Shown here one piece after another: positions 54,786-64,000 of a DNA stretch of 64,000 bases. How positions within the stretch are numbered: position 1 is the first letter of the stretch; each line of letters starts with the position of its first letter. The notes under the pieces were generated by a model. The model worked only from the letters and a program-made list of their open reading frames with translations. It was not told where the DNA came from and did no database searches. The position numbers and the translations under genes were made by a program. The DNA comes from Apiosordaria backusii (lineage: Eukaryota > Ascomycota > Sordariomycetes > Sordariales > Lasiosphaeriaceae): assembly GCA_030549205.1 (NCBI GenBank), contig JAUKTV010000008.1, positions 558,001 to 622,000 of the forward strand, read 5' to 3'.

Positions 54786-57135
54786 GACCAACAGTTCGCA
54801 ATGGAGCCATCTGAGGAGACGTCGGACCCTGAGGGCCCTTGTGGCCCAGACCTCACCGCACTGCCGCAAGCACTGGCCACTCGCAGCACGCTTGAGTCGG
54901 ACGAAACAATCATGTTCCCCACCTCGGGGCCCACTTGGCTTCAGCTTCGCCAGCTTTCGTCGATCCAAGTCGCCAGACCGCCACGTGGGTGCAGATATTG
55001 CTTGTGAGAGATCAGCACCAAAACACTAACAAAGTGTCACAAGCGATTCTTGCACCCACGTAACCGCCGAGATCGTGGACACGCACCGCGCGTATCAAGG
55101 CTTAGCCGAAACCTTGGCTTGCCGTGTTAGCCGTTCCGTCCGATGGTTACCTCCGTTCGAGTGGCGATCGGGGTCCAGGATCGTCCCGGGACAATGCGGA
55201 GTGGTGGGTCATACTGTGGAGTTGGGGCTCTGTCGTACGATCATTTTCAGTATGGTGCCTCAACACCAAGCATTTGGGTCGTGAGCATTGCTGTCGTGTT
55301 TCTCTGGGAGGCCATCGGCTTGCCCGAAAGGCCTGTGATGCGCTGGTGTGGCTTAGGTATCAACAAAGTCAGGCGGTTACGTGATGTGTTAAGATGCACT
55401 TCCCAGGTGTTTGTGCATGCTTCTCTTGAAGTAGTGGTAGTCCTAGAAAGAGTACCACAGCTGAATCCAAGTTCTTTTCCTTAAGTCGCAGGACAATTAC
55501 CTGATTGCAAATTATCTCACTGTCTGCCCGATTTAATTATATTACACTCTAAGAACTATTAAATATAATCAGGACATGTCTATTCACGTCCTCCTGCCAT
55601 GCCTGACATGTTCTCCTTCTAAGCCTGTTATGTCCTCCTTCTGAGCCTGTTATGTCCTCCTTCTAAGCCTGTTATATCCTTTTTTTGAAGTTTGTTATGT
55701 CCTTTTTCTAAGCCTGTTATGTCCCCTTTCTAAGCTTGTCATGTCCTCCTCCTAAGCCTGTCATGTCTTTCTTTTAAGCTTTTGATGTAATTCTGTCTGT
55801 AGTCGCCGATTAATATCTTATAGTTTGGTTGTTTAGAAGTTAAAAGGTTTGTGTTTGTTGTAAAGATCTACTTTGAAACTTGTGAATAGCTATTATCTAG
55901 TATTTGAAGTATCGGCTATTATCTTCTTAAAGACCGACAACCAGCTGTTCGGTTGTAGATACCTATCTAAGGTAGCTTTTAGCTTTTCGTAAACCTTATT
56001 AGTGAATATCTACTATATTTACGTAGTTTTCAATGCTCAATGTCTGTTCGATTAGGTAGCACAAGATTCTTGATCGAGCAGCAAGACATATCATCGTAGA
56101 GATAGAACTAAGTCCATTCGGAGTTTTTCAAAACAACTAGCGACTGACGTGCCTAAATCCCTGCATCTTATCATTCCCAAGGTACAAAAGACACTGTGTA
56201 CCAACTCAACTTGACGCCTGGCTTTACACCTAGCGATGTTTAAGGACTACCAGCGTAGAGACATAGCCATTTTCAAGTATAAATGTACAGATAGTGTTGC
56301 GTAGGTAGCTTTCCAACCCAACCAAATGCCTCTCGATGCTCGATTATGTACGATCAGCGAGGTTCCCCTTAACTGTTATACTAAATCGAGCCCTCTAGAT
56401 TGTGGCAGTGTCCTCTCCAAGACTGCTATTCGGCGGTCAATCGTCCACCATCCTGCACCATGCTACTCTTTCCCCGACGGTCTTTCATGCTAAACACTCC
56501 ATTCTATCAAAAGAACAGGGACGGTCATGATGCGCAGAAGTTTGATGCTATTCTCAAGAGGCTCGATAGGATGGAGAGCCGCCACACTTCTCAGCTTGTG
56601 AGTTTTACTGAGGAACACTGTCTTAGTTCTAGTTTCTGTACTTCACGCCAGATTGATGCTATGTCTGAAGGGTTCGAGCTCAAATAACACTTAAACTTCG
56701 TAAGTACAGCAGCGCTTGCGAACGAGGCCTCTTATTCAAGCTCAGATGAAGTCCGGATAAAGTTGAGATGAAAATTACTTGCTATGTTTTCTCATTTTCC
56801 CGTACAATGTAACCGGGTGTGTAGATCTTTAAGTACTACACAGACCTCTGTTTGGGGCACCGCAGGCCAGATGCCTACCGGTATGTTCCATTGCTGGCGC
56901 TTTACTTTACACCTGGAATTACAGACCCCAGGCCCTAACCTGCACCCTCTAATCCAAAGATACAGTGCTAGAGGGTGATGCAGATACGGTACCCAAGGCA
57001 AGGTAGTTTCATCCCTTTACATGAATACAAGCCCCACCGCCTCGGAGACACGGTACACCAGACTCCGCCATCTTCCATTCTCTCTCCCGCCTGTTTCCAA
57101 CTACAGTGACCAGACCACCGAAATACACCGACATC
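54786..57135. other. Intergenic, AT-rich with a minisatellite
   Basis: About 55500-56400 is AT-rich and free of long frames, and holds the 22-bp repeat below. It could be an old transposon altered by RIP-like mutation, but no element could be recognised. Confidence 0.5.
55603..55779. repeat. 22-bp minisatellite, 8 units
   Basis: Eight units close to CTGTTATGTCCTCCTTCTAAGC run head to tail with C/T and A/G differences between units. Confidence 0.88.
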
Positions 57136-58617
57136 ATGGAGTCGTCCACATCGAGCTCCCGCATGCAGGAGTTGAGCCCCTCCATCCTCGAAATCCTCCG
57201 CGTCTCGGGCGCAGCCGGCGCATCTGTTGGCGTCCTCGACGGCGAAACAAACGAACTGCATTTCACCAGCTTTGGTCACCGCGATGTAGCCGCCGGTCTG
57301 CCCCCCAACGAGCATACAGTTTACCATCTCGCCTCTCTTTCGAAAAGCTTCACAGCAGCCGCCGTTGCTCTCTTGGTAGCCGATGGGAAGCTGTCATTCG
57401 GAGACCGCATGTGCGACATTCTTCCCGGCTTCCACCATGCCGACGACGCAATCAACAACCAAAGCACCCTCCTTGACTTCCTCTCCCACCGCACAGGGCT
57501 CGCAAGCAAGAATGCACTGTGGCAACAAGACGGGCCTGAGCTTCTGCTCAGTGAAAACGACACGCTGCCGATGGTCTCCTATCTAGACGTCGTTCACCCG
57601 TTGGGAGAGCAATGGACCTACAATAACTTCGGCTACGATATCCTGGCGAACGTCATCGCCCACGCGTCCGGCTCGTCCTGGGGCGAGTTTGTCACCTCTC
57701 GGATCATCCAACCTCTCGGCTTGCGGGAGACAACCACGGCCGCCCGCCCTCCTTCCGAGGAAAACTGGGCCCGCGGATACATGCCCGCCCCAGACGGCAC
57801 GCTTACCGACGTTGGAAGACCCGAAATCGCCGAAGGGACCGTCCAACAAGCTGCCAATGGGGTCAAGAGCTCTGTCAGTGACCTTGTCGTGTATTACAAG
57901 GCCGTGTTGGATGCTTGGCGCTCCGAGACAAGCGGAGCGGACCACAATTACGGATCGTCACCGCTCAAGAACGTCAAAGAGCTCCTCACGCCTCATATAC
58001 CCCTTGATCGAGACGCCGAGGGGCAGTGGTATGGTGCAGGGTGGGCGATCGCAGAGCTACCCGCGCCCTTGGGAAGCATTGGCACCAATGGCATGTTCCT
58101 CTTGTCCATGCCACTGGTGGGACGCGGATGCAAGGGTAATAGCAGCGGTGGCCATGACAAATCCAAGGGACCTACGGTTTGGTACCACAACGGCAGCCTG
58201 GTCGGCTTCTTTAGCTCGGTTCATATCCTCCCCGAAACCGGCACTATCATCGTTGTGCTAGTCAACTCAATACCCAAGAACGATGCCGCTGACTGGGTCG
58301 GTCAACTTCTCCTGGAAGCTTGGCTAAAAGACTGCGGAGAGAAGAACGACTACGTCGCCCTGGCCCAGGAGAGCGCCGCTGCCTACGATGATATGTGGAC
58401 CCAGCTTCCAAAAGACATTCGCAAAGCCAAGTCCCCTGGGACGCATACCCGCCCCTTGCCCGAATACGCTGGACGCTACTGCAACAAGCTCGGTAATTGG
58501 CACATCGAGGTGGTACACCACCAGCCCGGGGGCCTTCACTTCTCGTTCCAGGGCCGCGCAACACAGTCCCGCAACACAGTCCCACAAGCTCGAGCCGTTC
58601 GGGACAGACACGTTTAG
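57136..58617 (+). CDS. Class C beta-lactamase-like serine hydrolase, C-terminus altered by a 13-bp duplication
   Basis: The ATG at 57136 begins MESSTSSSRMQELS (the earlier GTG at 57106 is not used as a start). The catalytic motifs are SLSK at residues 67-70, YNN at 162-164 and HNG at 351-353. The fold is that of class C beta-lactamases and related fungal esterases, some of which act on lactones or polyketides. The frame ends at 58617 with QARAVRDRHV. The bases 58558-58583 are two copies of GCAACACAGTCCC. Removing one copy gives GRATQSHKLEPFGTDTFSW and continues in frame to a TGA at 58820-58822. The duplication therefore replaces about 80 residues of the C-terminus. The motifs upstream are intact, so activity may remain. 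Confidence 0.85.
   Translation: MESSTSSSRMQELSPSILEILRVSGAAGASVGVLDGETNELHFTSFGHRDVAAGLPPNEHTVYHLASLSKSFTAAAVALLVADGKLSFGDRMCDILPGFHHADDAINNQSTLLDFLSHRTGLASKNALWQQDGPELLLSENDTLPMVSYLDVVHPLGEQWTYNNFGYDILANVIAHASGSSWGEFVTSRIIQPLGLRETTTAARPPSEENWARGYMPAPDGTLTDVGRPEIAEGTVQQAANGVKSSVSDLVVYYKAVLDAWRSETSGADHNYGSSPLKNVKELLTPHIPLDRDAEGQWYGAGWAIAELPAPLGSIGTNGMFLLSMPLVGRGCKGNSSGGHDKSKGPTVWYHNGSLVGFFSSVHILPETGTIIVVLVNSIPKNDAADWVGQLLLEAWLKDCGEKNDYVALAQESAAAYDDMWTQLPKDIRKAKSPGTHTRPLPEYAGRYCNKLGNWHIEVVHHQPGGLHFSFQGRATQSRNTVPQARAVRDRHV
58558..58583 (+). repeat. 13-bp tandem duplication causing a frameshift
   Basis: Two exact copies of GCAACACAGTCCC lie head to tail, positions 58558-58570 and 58571-58583. 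Confidence 0.95.
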
Positions 58618-59027
58618 CTGGGCCCTAACGGAGGCCGAGTCCCGCGCCAGGGCCCGATGGCCAGACCTTGACGTGGCCACCTACGTCTTCCGCTTTGGTA
58701 CTGATGAAAAAGGGAATATTCAAACCCTTCGGTGGGAGCACGACCCCGACGTGCCTGGCGGTGAGACATTTGTGAAGAAAGCCAATGATACTGCGGAGGA
58801 AGGGGCGCGTACAGAGCTATGATGAATGGTGATGGTGAAAAGTAATACAATAGATTAGATATGTATATTAGCGTTTGCCTTGCATTGCCAACAGCTCTCG
58901 AGTCAGTTTGATGGTGGAGACAGGGGTATTCTTTTTCGGTCATAAAATCTTTGTTGGCGTCTATAGGCATTGACGTTTATAAAAATGATCCACCATTACA
59001 CGCGTGAACACACCTCAAAGGTGGCTT

Positions 59028-60142
59028 TTACCACTTTCTTTCCCTTCCAAAGGTATTTGGCCCCTTTGGCTTATTGTCCAACACACCCTCAATCTCCTCC
59101 AGCACATCAGGGGTCAGCTTCTCGAGCACTTTCAGCGCACCGATATTGTCCTCCAACTGCTCAATCTTGGTAGCACCCAAGATAACTGTGCTGACATTGG
59201 GGTTCGACGCAGCCCAAGCAAGCGCCAACTGCGAGACACTGCAACCAAGGCGTTCGGCAATCTTGGTCAGCTTGCGCACCTTCTCAATCTTTGCCTGCCC
59301 AGCCTCGCTCTTGAGCTCCTTGACAGTGCCCTCAAAGAAGGCCTTGTTGGTGGCAAACCGAGAGTCCTCGGGAATACCGTCATTGTACTTGCCGGTAAGG
59401 ATGCCGCTGGCAAGAGGGGACCAGATGGTGGTGCCATAACGGTGGTGGTTGAACAGGTCCGCATACTCGACCTCGAATCTCTCGCGGTGGAAAGCGTTGT
59501 ACTGCGGCTGCTCGACAACAGGGGCGATGAGGTTGTGATTCTCGGCCAGTCTAATCGCGTCCGTGATTTGCGCGGCCGACCACTCGGAGGTGCCCCAGTA
59601 GTAGGCCAAGTTGAGGTTGCGGATCACCTGGGTGAAGCCCTCGACGATCTCGAGCATGGGGACGGTGGGGTCGGGGCGGTGGGCAAAGACGACGTCGACG
59701 TAGGGCTGCTGGAGGCGGGCGAGTGACGACTTGAGGCCCTCGACGATGTGCTTGCGAGACAGGCCGCGGGTGTTGGGCTCCTTGCGGCCGGTGCCGAAGA
59801 AGACCTTGGTGGTGAGGACGTACTCGTCGCGGGGCCAGGCGAGCTCCTTCAGGGCTTGACCCATTTCGACTTCGGACTCGCCATTAGCGTACGTCTCGGC
59901 TGTGTCAAAGGTTTGCTGGGATGTTTTGTTAGCGGTCAGATACGAGGCCGGCTGGTGCACTGCTATCTTACAATGCCGTGATCCCACGCTGTCTGGAGAA
60001 TCTTCTTCACGATCTCACCCTTTTGGGTACCGCCGTATGTGAGCCATCCGCCGAGGGAGAAGAGAGAAACCTGCAGTCCGGTGTTTCCCAGGTACCGGAA
60101 CTTCATCTCCTTGGGGTCATAGGCGGTTGGTACGACAGGCAT
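59028..60142 (-). CDS. Aldo-keto reductase, potassium-channel beta-subunit type, two exons
   Basis: Exons are 59972-60142 and 59028-59915 (352 aa). The intron 59916-59971 begins GTAAGA, has a GCTAAC branch site and ends CAG. Exon 1 reads MPVVPTAYDPKEMKFRYLGN to AWDHGI. Exon 2 continues QTFDTAETYANGESE, where Asp and Tyr are the usual catalytic pair, then TTKVFF (Lys) and VFAHRPD (His). The block WGTSEWSAAQITDA and the C-terminal NPNVSTVILGATKIEQLEDN match the Kv-beta-like AKR6 group. It should reduce aldehydes or ketones with NADPH in the cytosol; the substrate is unknown. Confidence 0.92.
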
Positions 60143-61714
60143 GATGGGCGGTGGCTTGTCTTGGGTGAGTGAATTGAACAGAGGAATAGTACAGAACTTG
60201 GGGACAGTCCAAGGATCAATTGGAGGGAGTGTAAGAGTTCAAGATGTATTTATTAAGCTGTTAAAACCGAGACGAAGGCGGACTTTGGGGAGTTTATGAC
60301 GAAAAGCCGTGGGGTGCCACTTTCTTTACGCTTCCCGCCAGAGAGGAGAGCTCTCCCGCCCCAAATGTGGAGAGTATCCAATGATCGCAACAGCCATTGG
60401 CATTGTGACGACATTCATTGTTTATCCGCCATCGGCGGGATCGGGCAGTTGCAGCTTTACCCTCCACTGCCCTCTTCGCGCTTGGTAAGCTTGAAGCTTG
60501 GCCCAAGACATCGAGCGGGGGGTTCATCCGAGCAATGGACAGGAACAGCGAAAGTTCCTGACCGAGTCGAGGAGCTGGCAAGCACCTTCTGCTTGGGGTC
60601 ACCAAGAGGGGCTCAACAAGAGGGGCCCATTCCATTACCAATTGGAACTGATTAGAACTTGATAGCACCGTATTTCTAGCTGCCGAGGCAGGCGGGTTGT
60701 AATGTTCTGGCATCCTCATGGCTGCCCGGGAAGAAACGTTGGTCCTCGAACAACCCCGCGCAGCTGAGAAACCCCGCAGTTTCCCAGTGGAGTCTATCGA
60801 ATGACGGGGCATCCCGGTCCTGGCCATGCTGCCTTCACACGGGAATGCTTGAGAAATCATGTTATGGCATAGGCAGCAACTTGCCATCACCAGCCCGTGG
60901 CATAAGACTGTACCGGTAGGTAGTCCAGTCGGCTCGGATGCCTTTTGAGTGAGAGGTGAATACGCTGAACGCTGTCTTGTCTTGTTGTATACGCCACGCT
61001 CTCCTGGAAGCTACGTGGGTGATGTCATCAGATTTGCAACCGTCAGTGCCGTCTCGGGTGTAGGTATACGCAGAAGAACTAGAGCAGACCGTCATCACAT
61101 ATTATGGGGATATATGGATATTGTATTTGGATGGCTATTATTTCTTGAATCGCTGACCTGCTCTATCTTACATTTATGCTACACTTGGAAGTAATGATAC
61201 CATCAAAAACCAGCAGGACTCGATGGGTTGTGAACTGGGACATAAGCATCTGAGTATTACCACTCTCAACTGCGAAGCATTAAGATAACTAGAGAACAGT
61301 GAGTATGTTCCGATAATCGGGTCAGAATCATTGGGGGCTGTGGCGAGGTTACCAGCTGCAAGCCTTGAGGTTTAGCCAGTAATGATGCCCCTTAAGGGGA
61401 AGCTAGGCATTAAACATTAATGGACCGCGAAGCGGAAAGGAACCTGGAGGGAAGTACGTCAGTCATGTCAGGAGTGCCGAAGAATCTGGGAATGGCTTCA
61501 TCACATCATTGAGTTGCCGAGGGGAAAGGATGAGGGAAACAAATCACTACACATCACCAACATTGGTCGCACTTGCAACAACACCAACAACCACGATATG
61601 TCTGTAGAAAGATGATTAAAGTCAATAAAGATGCATATGTACATGTAGGACGTATGTACAAGGGGTATCGGTAAGTCCCACCACCAAACCTCCAACGCCA
61701 AAAACACCATATCC
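60143..61714. other. Intergenic, no gene recognised
   Basis: The AKR promoter lies at the left. Open frames elsewhere lack motifs. Confidence 0.45.
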
Positions 61715-62881
61715 CTAGTTCTCACAGAATCTTCGCCCCCTTGGTCTTGACCGAGAGGCATCCGGCGATGGCTTCTGTATTCGCGTGAGCGACCCCGCCG
61801 GGCCCTTGCGCTTCCTTTGCACTGGACTGCAGTCCCTCTTCCACCTCGTGCGCAAACACTGAGCTGCGCTTCTTGGATCGCGATGCAAAACATCGTCAAC
61901 TTCACAATCGGCAAGAGGATGGGATCGTGACGGAGAGTGGCTGCGGTGTCGTCGGTGAGATAAGGTTGTTGTCTTCTTCCTCTCGAAGAAGACCTGCCCT
62001 TCAGGTTTGGGTGTTGCCATATCGGCATTATCATTATCCACCACAAATGATTGTGCTGCCTTCCCGACACGATCACTGAATGACTTCGCTCTGGCCTCAA
62101 CACCACCAATCTCCCTTTGGGAGGCGCTGGAGATGGAAGCCGCCGGCGATTCCATGTCAATAGACTCAGATTCTGGGGTAGGCTCGCCATGATGTGTGTG
62201 TGGGACAGAGTCAGAAAGCTCGCAGCAATCAGGCTCAGACTCGGAGTATGAAAGGGTTCGGGAGGGTGTCTCGTAGTCGTGATGATCGTCGATTGGCGAG
62301 GCCACGGATGAGTCTGAACACATCGTCATGGAACGGGGTGAAGGAGGGAGGACAGGTTCGAGGTCGGTCGAAAACTCCAGGGGCTCGTCGGTCATGGTCA
62401 TGATGAGACCGTCATCGTCGTCGAAAAGGGAGCCGTGGGAAGGTGCAAACGAATCAACGCTGCTGCCCACCTCAGAAGTGGAGGTGGAATCCTTATACCA
62501 CGGGTGGTCGGGGGGAAGATAGGATGAGAAGTATCGGACGAGGGAATCGAGACTCTTTGTACGAAAGAGCTGGACAGCGTGCTGCCACTGATCTGTACCG
62601 ATTAGAGAAGGGTTGGCGATGATTTCGAAAGCCGCCGACTCGAGCGAATCGTTCAGTTCTCGCATACGCTGCTGCTTGCGTTCGCGGAGTAGACTGTGGA
62701 ACTCATCGGCGGTATTTGCTTCGTTGGAGATTTCATACACATCGTGGTGGAAGGCCTCAGGGTCGAGAATGGGCGTGGGCACCGTATTATATTGATCGTG
62801 CAGCTTGGTGAAGAGGTCGTCTCTCCTCAGCCCAAACTTCCAATGGGGCCAACTCCAACAGGTCTCAGCTGGATCGTCCAT
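61715..62881 (-). CDS. Conserved fungal protein of unknown function
   Basis: The frame is open from 63397, but the ATG at 62881 (MDDPAETCWSWPHWKFGLRR) is the likelier start. A TATA box at 63419-63426 lies too close to the 63397 ATG for a normal leader, and the ordered, conserved-looking region begins here. That region includes DDLFTKLHDQYNTVPTPILD, ISNEANTADEFHSLLRERKQ and GTDQWQHAVQLFRTKSLDS. The remainder is Ser/Asp-rich with basic clusters near the C-terminus (RKKTTTLSHRRHRSHSPSRS, QRKRKGPAGS), which could be nuclear localisation signals. No family function is known to me. Confidence 0.7.
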   Translation of the reverse strand: MDDPAETCWSWPHWKFGLRRDDLFTKLHDQYNTVPTPILDPEAFHHDVYEISNEANTADEFHSLLRERKQQRMRELNDSLESAAFEIIANPSLIGTDQWQHAVQLFRTKSLDSLVRYFSSYLPPDHPWYKDSTSTSEVGSSVDSFAPSHGSLFDDDDGLIMTMTDEPLEFSTDLEPVLPPSPRSMTMCSDSSVASPIDDHHDYETPSRTLSYSESEPDCCELSDSVPHTHHGEPTPESESIDMESPAASISSASQREIGGVEARAKSFSDRVGKAAQSFVVDNDNADMATPKPEGQVFFERKKTTTLSHRRHRSHSPSRSHPLADCEVDDVLHRDPRSAAQCLRTRWKRDCSPVQRKRKGPAGSLTRIQKPSPDASRSRPRGRRFCEN

Positions 62882-63418
62882 CCTCTGGTGGCAGCAATAG
62901 TGACAGGAATCGGTGGAGGCGGGTCTGGGAGAGGAAGTGCTGTGGGTATTAGGTCGGAGTTGGGGGAGGGGGTTGAGCGGAAGAGTGAACCAAAATTGAG
63001 AACCGGAGACTGGGAGAGCTTGCGAGAATCGAGACTGGGTCTTGCGTGGGCACTGGAAGCCATCTAAGCGTGAAGTATGATAGCGGACATCGTGGAAACT
63101 ATAGGGTGGCAATTGTAGTGGTTCGAGTGCTGGACAACGGAAGTCTCCAGGTGTCCTTGATGGCGTGGTGGTGATGATGATGAGGGAGAGAACGGAGCAG
63201 GGAGACACGGAGTGCTGGGGGAGGTCGTCACAGAAAGGGTCTCGACGGCTTAGGTGCGACCGGGATGGGGGACCGTCAGGTGTTTGGAAAGAACGGCCGC
63301 AGGGGCTGATGTGTTGGATGCCCAAACTCGGAACAGTGGAAAATTCATTGGCAGGTTGCGCTGCGATCCGAGCCAATGAAATGGGTCGAGCAAACAAAGA
63401 AGCGGGGCGCTGCCTGCA

Positions 63419-63426
63419 CTTTTATA
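63419..63426 (-). promoter_or_regulatory. TATA box of the conserved unknown gene
   Basis: On the minus strand this reads TATAAAAG. CCAAT boxes at 63489-63493 and 63530-63534 lie upstream of it in the normal order for a fungal promoter. Confidence 0.6.
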
Positions 63427-64000
63427 CCACACCGCCGCCCGCGACCAGCTTTGCCTGCATGGCGCTTGTTGCATCGCCCCCCGACCAACCAATCAGTTGG
63501 TTTCCAACTAATGCGGTCCTGCCGTTCGACCAATCGAGAGCGCTGTGCCCCGCCCGCCACACGTTCCACAGGCAGTTTTCGTAATCAGCCTGCTGCTGGT
63601 GCCCGAGCAAAGGGATGGGAGTGAGTGCATCAATTTCCGTCATCATTCTCACTCACTTTGATCATTTCCACCGCAAAACCCTTCCTTGGTTTTCCGTCTG
63701 CGTTGAAGAAAAGAAGTCGTGAACAACTTCGCCTTCCAAAATATCCACCTTGTTGCCAAAACCCCGAAACCTTCTAAAACTTCCACCATCTCATTACCTC
63801 AACCTCGGAACCGGCCGATATGTGAACCATGACTCCTTCCCTTGGTATTATCATGCCACTTGGCTGGCATCGCCTCTTCAAAAGTCTTCATGGACTAGCC
63901 ATGACTCTCGTGATGCAGCCTGCCCTCGATCAGCCTGGGCAGATGACGCTTTTGAGGATGTGAGGGTGGTGGGGTGTGATGCTGACATCCAAATTCCAAG
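63427..64000. other. Intergenic, possible shared promoter
   Basis: Three CCAAT boxes (63373, 63489 and 63530) mark the promoter of the minus gene. A plus ATG at 63829 opens a short frame that ends before the window edge; no gene could be called. Confidence 0.4.

Noticed and set aside
60294..60890. 198-codon minus frame
   Set aside because: No motif, and a competing frame on the other strand; left as intergenic.
62882..63397. N-terminal extension of the conserved unknown protein
   Set aside because: A TATA box about 22 bp upstream of its ATG leaves no room for a normal leader; the ordered region starts at 62881.
1..64000. CRISPR arrays, rRNA or prokaryotic operons
   Set aside because: None seen, and the introns and gene families are those of a fungus.

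Overview
The window is genomic DNA of a filamentous ascomycete (Pezizomycotina, most like a Sordariomycete). The evidence is short GT-AG introns of about 50-100 nt with CTAAC/CTGAC branch sites, CCAAT and TATA promoters, and families typical of these fungi: HET-domain proteins, a NACHT STAND protein, a GH43 hydrolase, a vanillyl-alcohol-oxidase-type flavoenzyme and a CVNH-LysM lectin. Long intergenic stretches, gene relics, a dispersed GC-rich repeat and C-to-T-type stop codons suggest a gene-poor region shaped by mutation and recombination. No bacterial, organellar or viral genes were recognised.

Layout. 1-18 kb: 3' part of a HET gene, a GH43 gene, an HD-domain (cyanamide hydratase-like) gene, a small coiled-coil ORF, a dienelactone hydrolase, an intact HET gene, a four-exon HeLo-like/NACHT gene, and a convergent pair of flavoenzymes (five-exon VAO type and Baeyer-Villiger/FMO type). 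18-31 kb: sparse, with a possible polyketide synthase fragment, a 341-aa unknown, a multi-pass membrane protein and a 301-aa unknown. 31-35 kb: three tandem copies of a secreted, GPI-anchored four-cysteine family, one intact and two with broken frames. 35-42 kb: a decayed kinase-like gene, a two-exon unknown and an ankyrin protein. 43-47 kb: a six-exon unknown and coding relics next to a dispersed repeat also present at 2.3 kb. 48-55 kb: a proline-repeat protein, a secreted repeat protein, a HET pseudogene and a CVNH-LysM protein with a glycine zipper. 55-64 kb: AT-rich minisatellite DNA, a class C beta-lactamase-like gene truncated by a 13-bp duplication, an aldo-keto reductase, and a conserved unknown.

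How the genes fit together. Two HET genes, one HET pseudogene and a NACHT protein form a loose self/non-self recognition group. The flavoenzyme pair, dienelactone hydrolase, aldo-keto reductase and beta-lactamase-like protein suggest accessory metabolism of aromatic or lactone compounds, but they do not form one compact cluster. GH43, the four-Cys family, the repeat protein and CVNH-LysM suggest cell-wall or extracellular interaction.

A repeated oddity is that several otherwise good genes are broken by a single base, often in a homopolymer run (4178-4184, 32826-32838, 48892-48898, 51209-51214). This may reflect assembly indels rather than real decay. Exon boundaries were worked out by eye from splice signals and reading phase; no similarity search was run.
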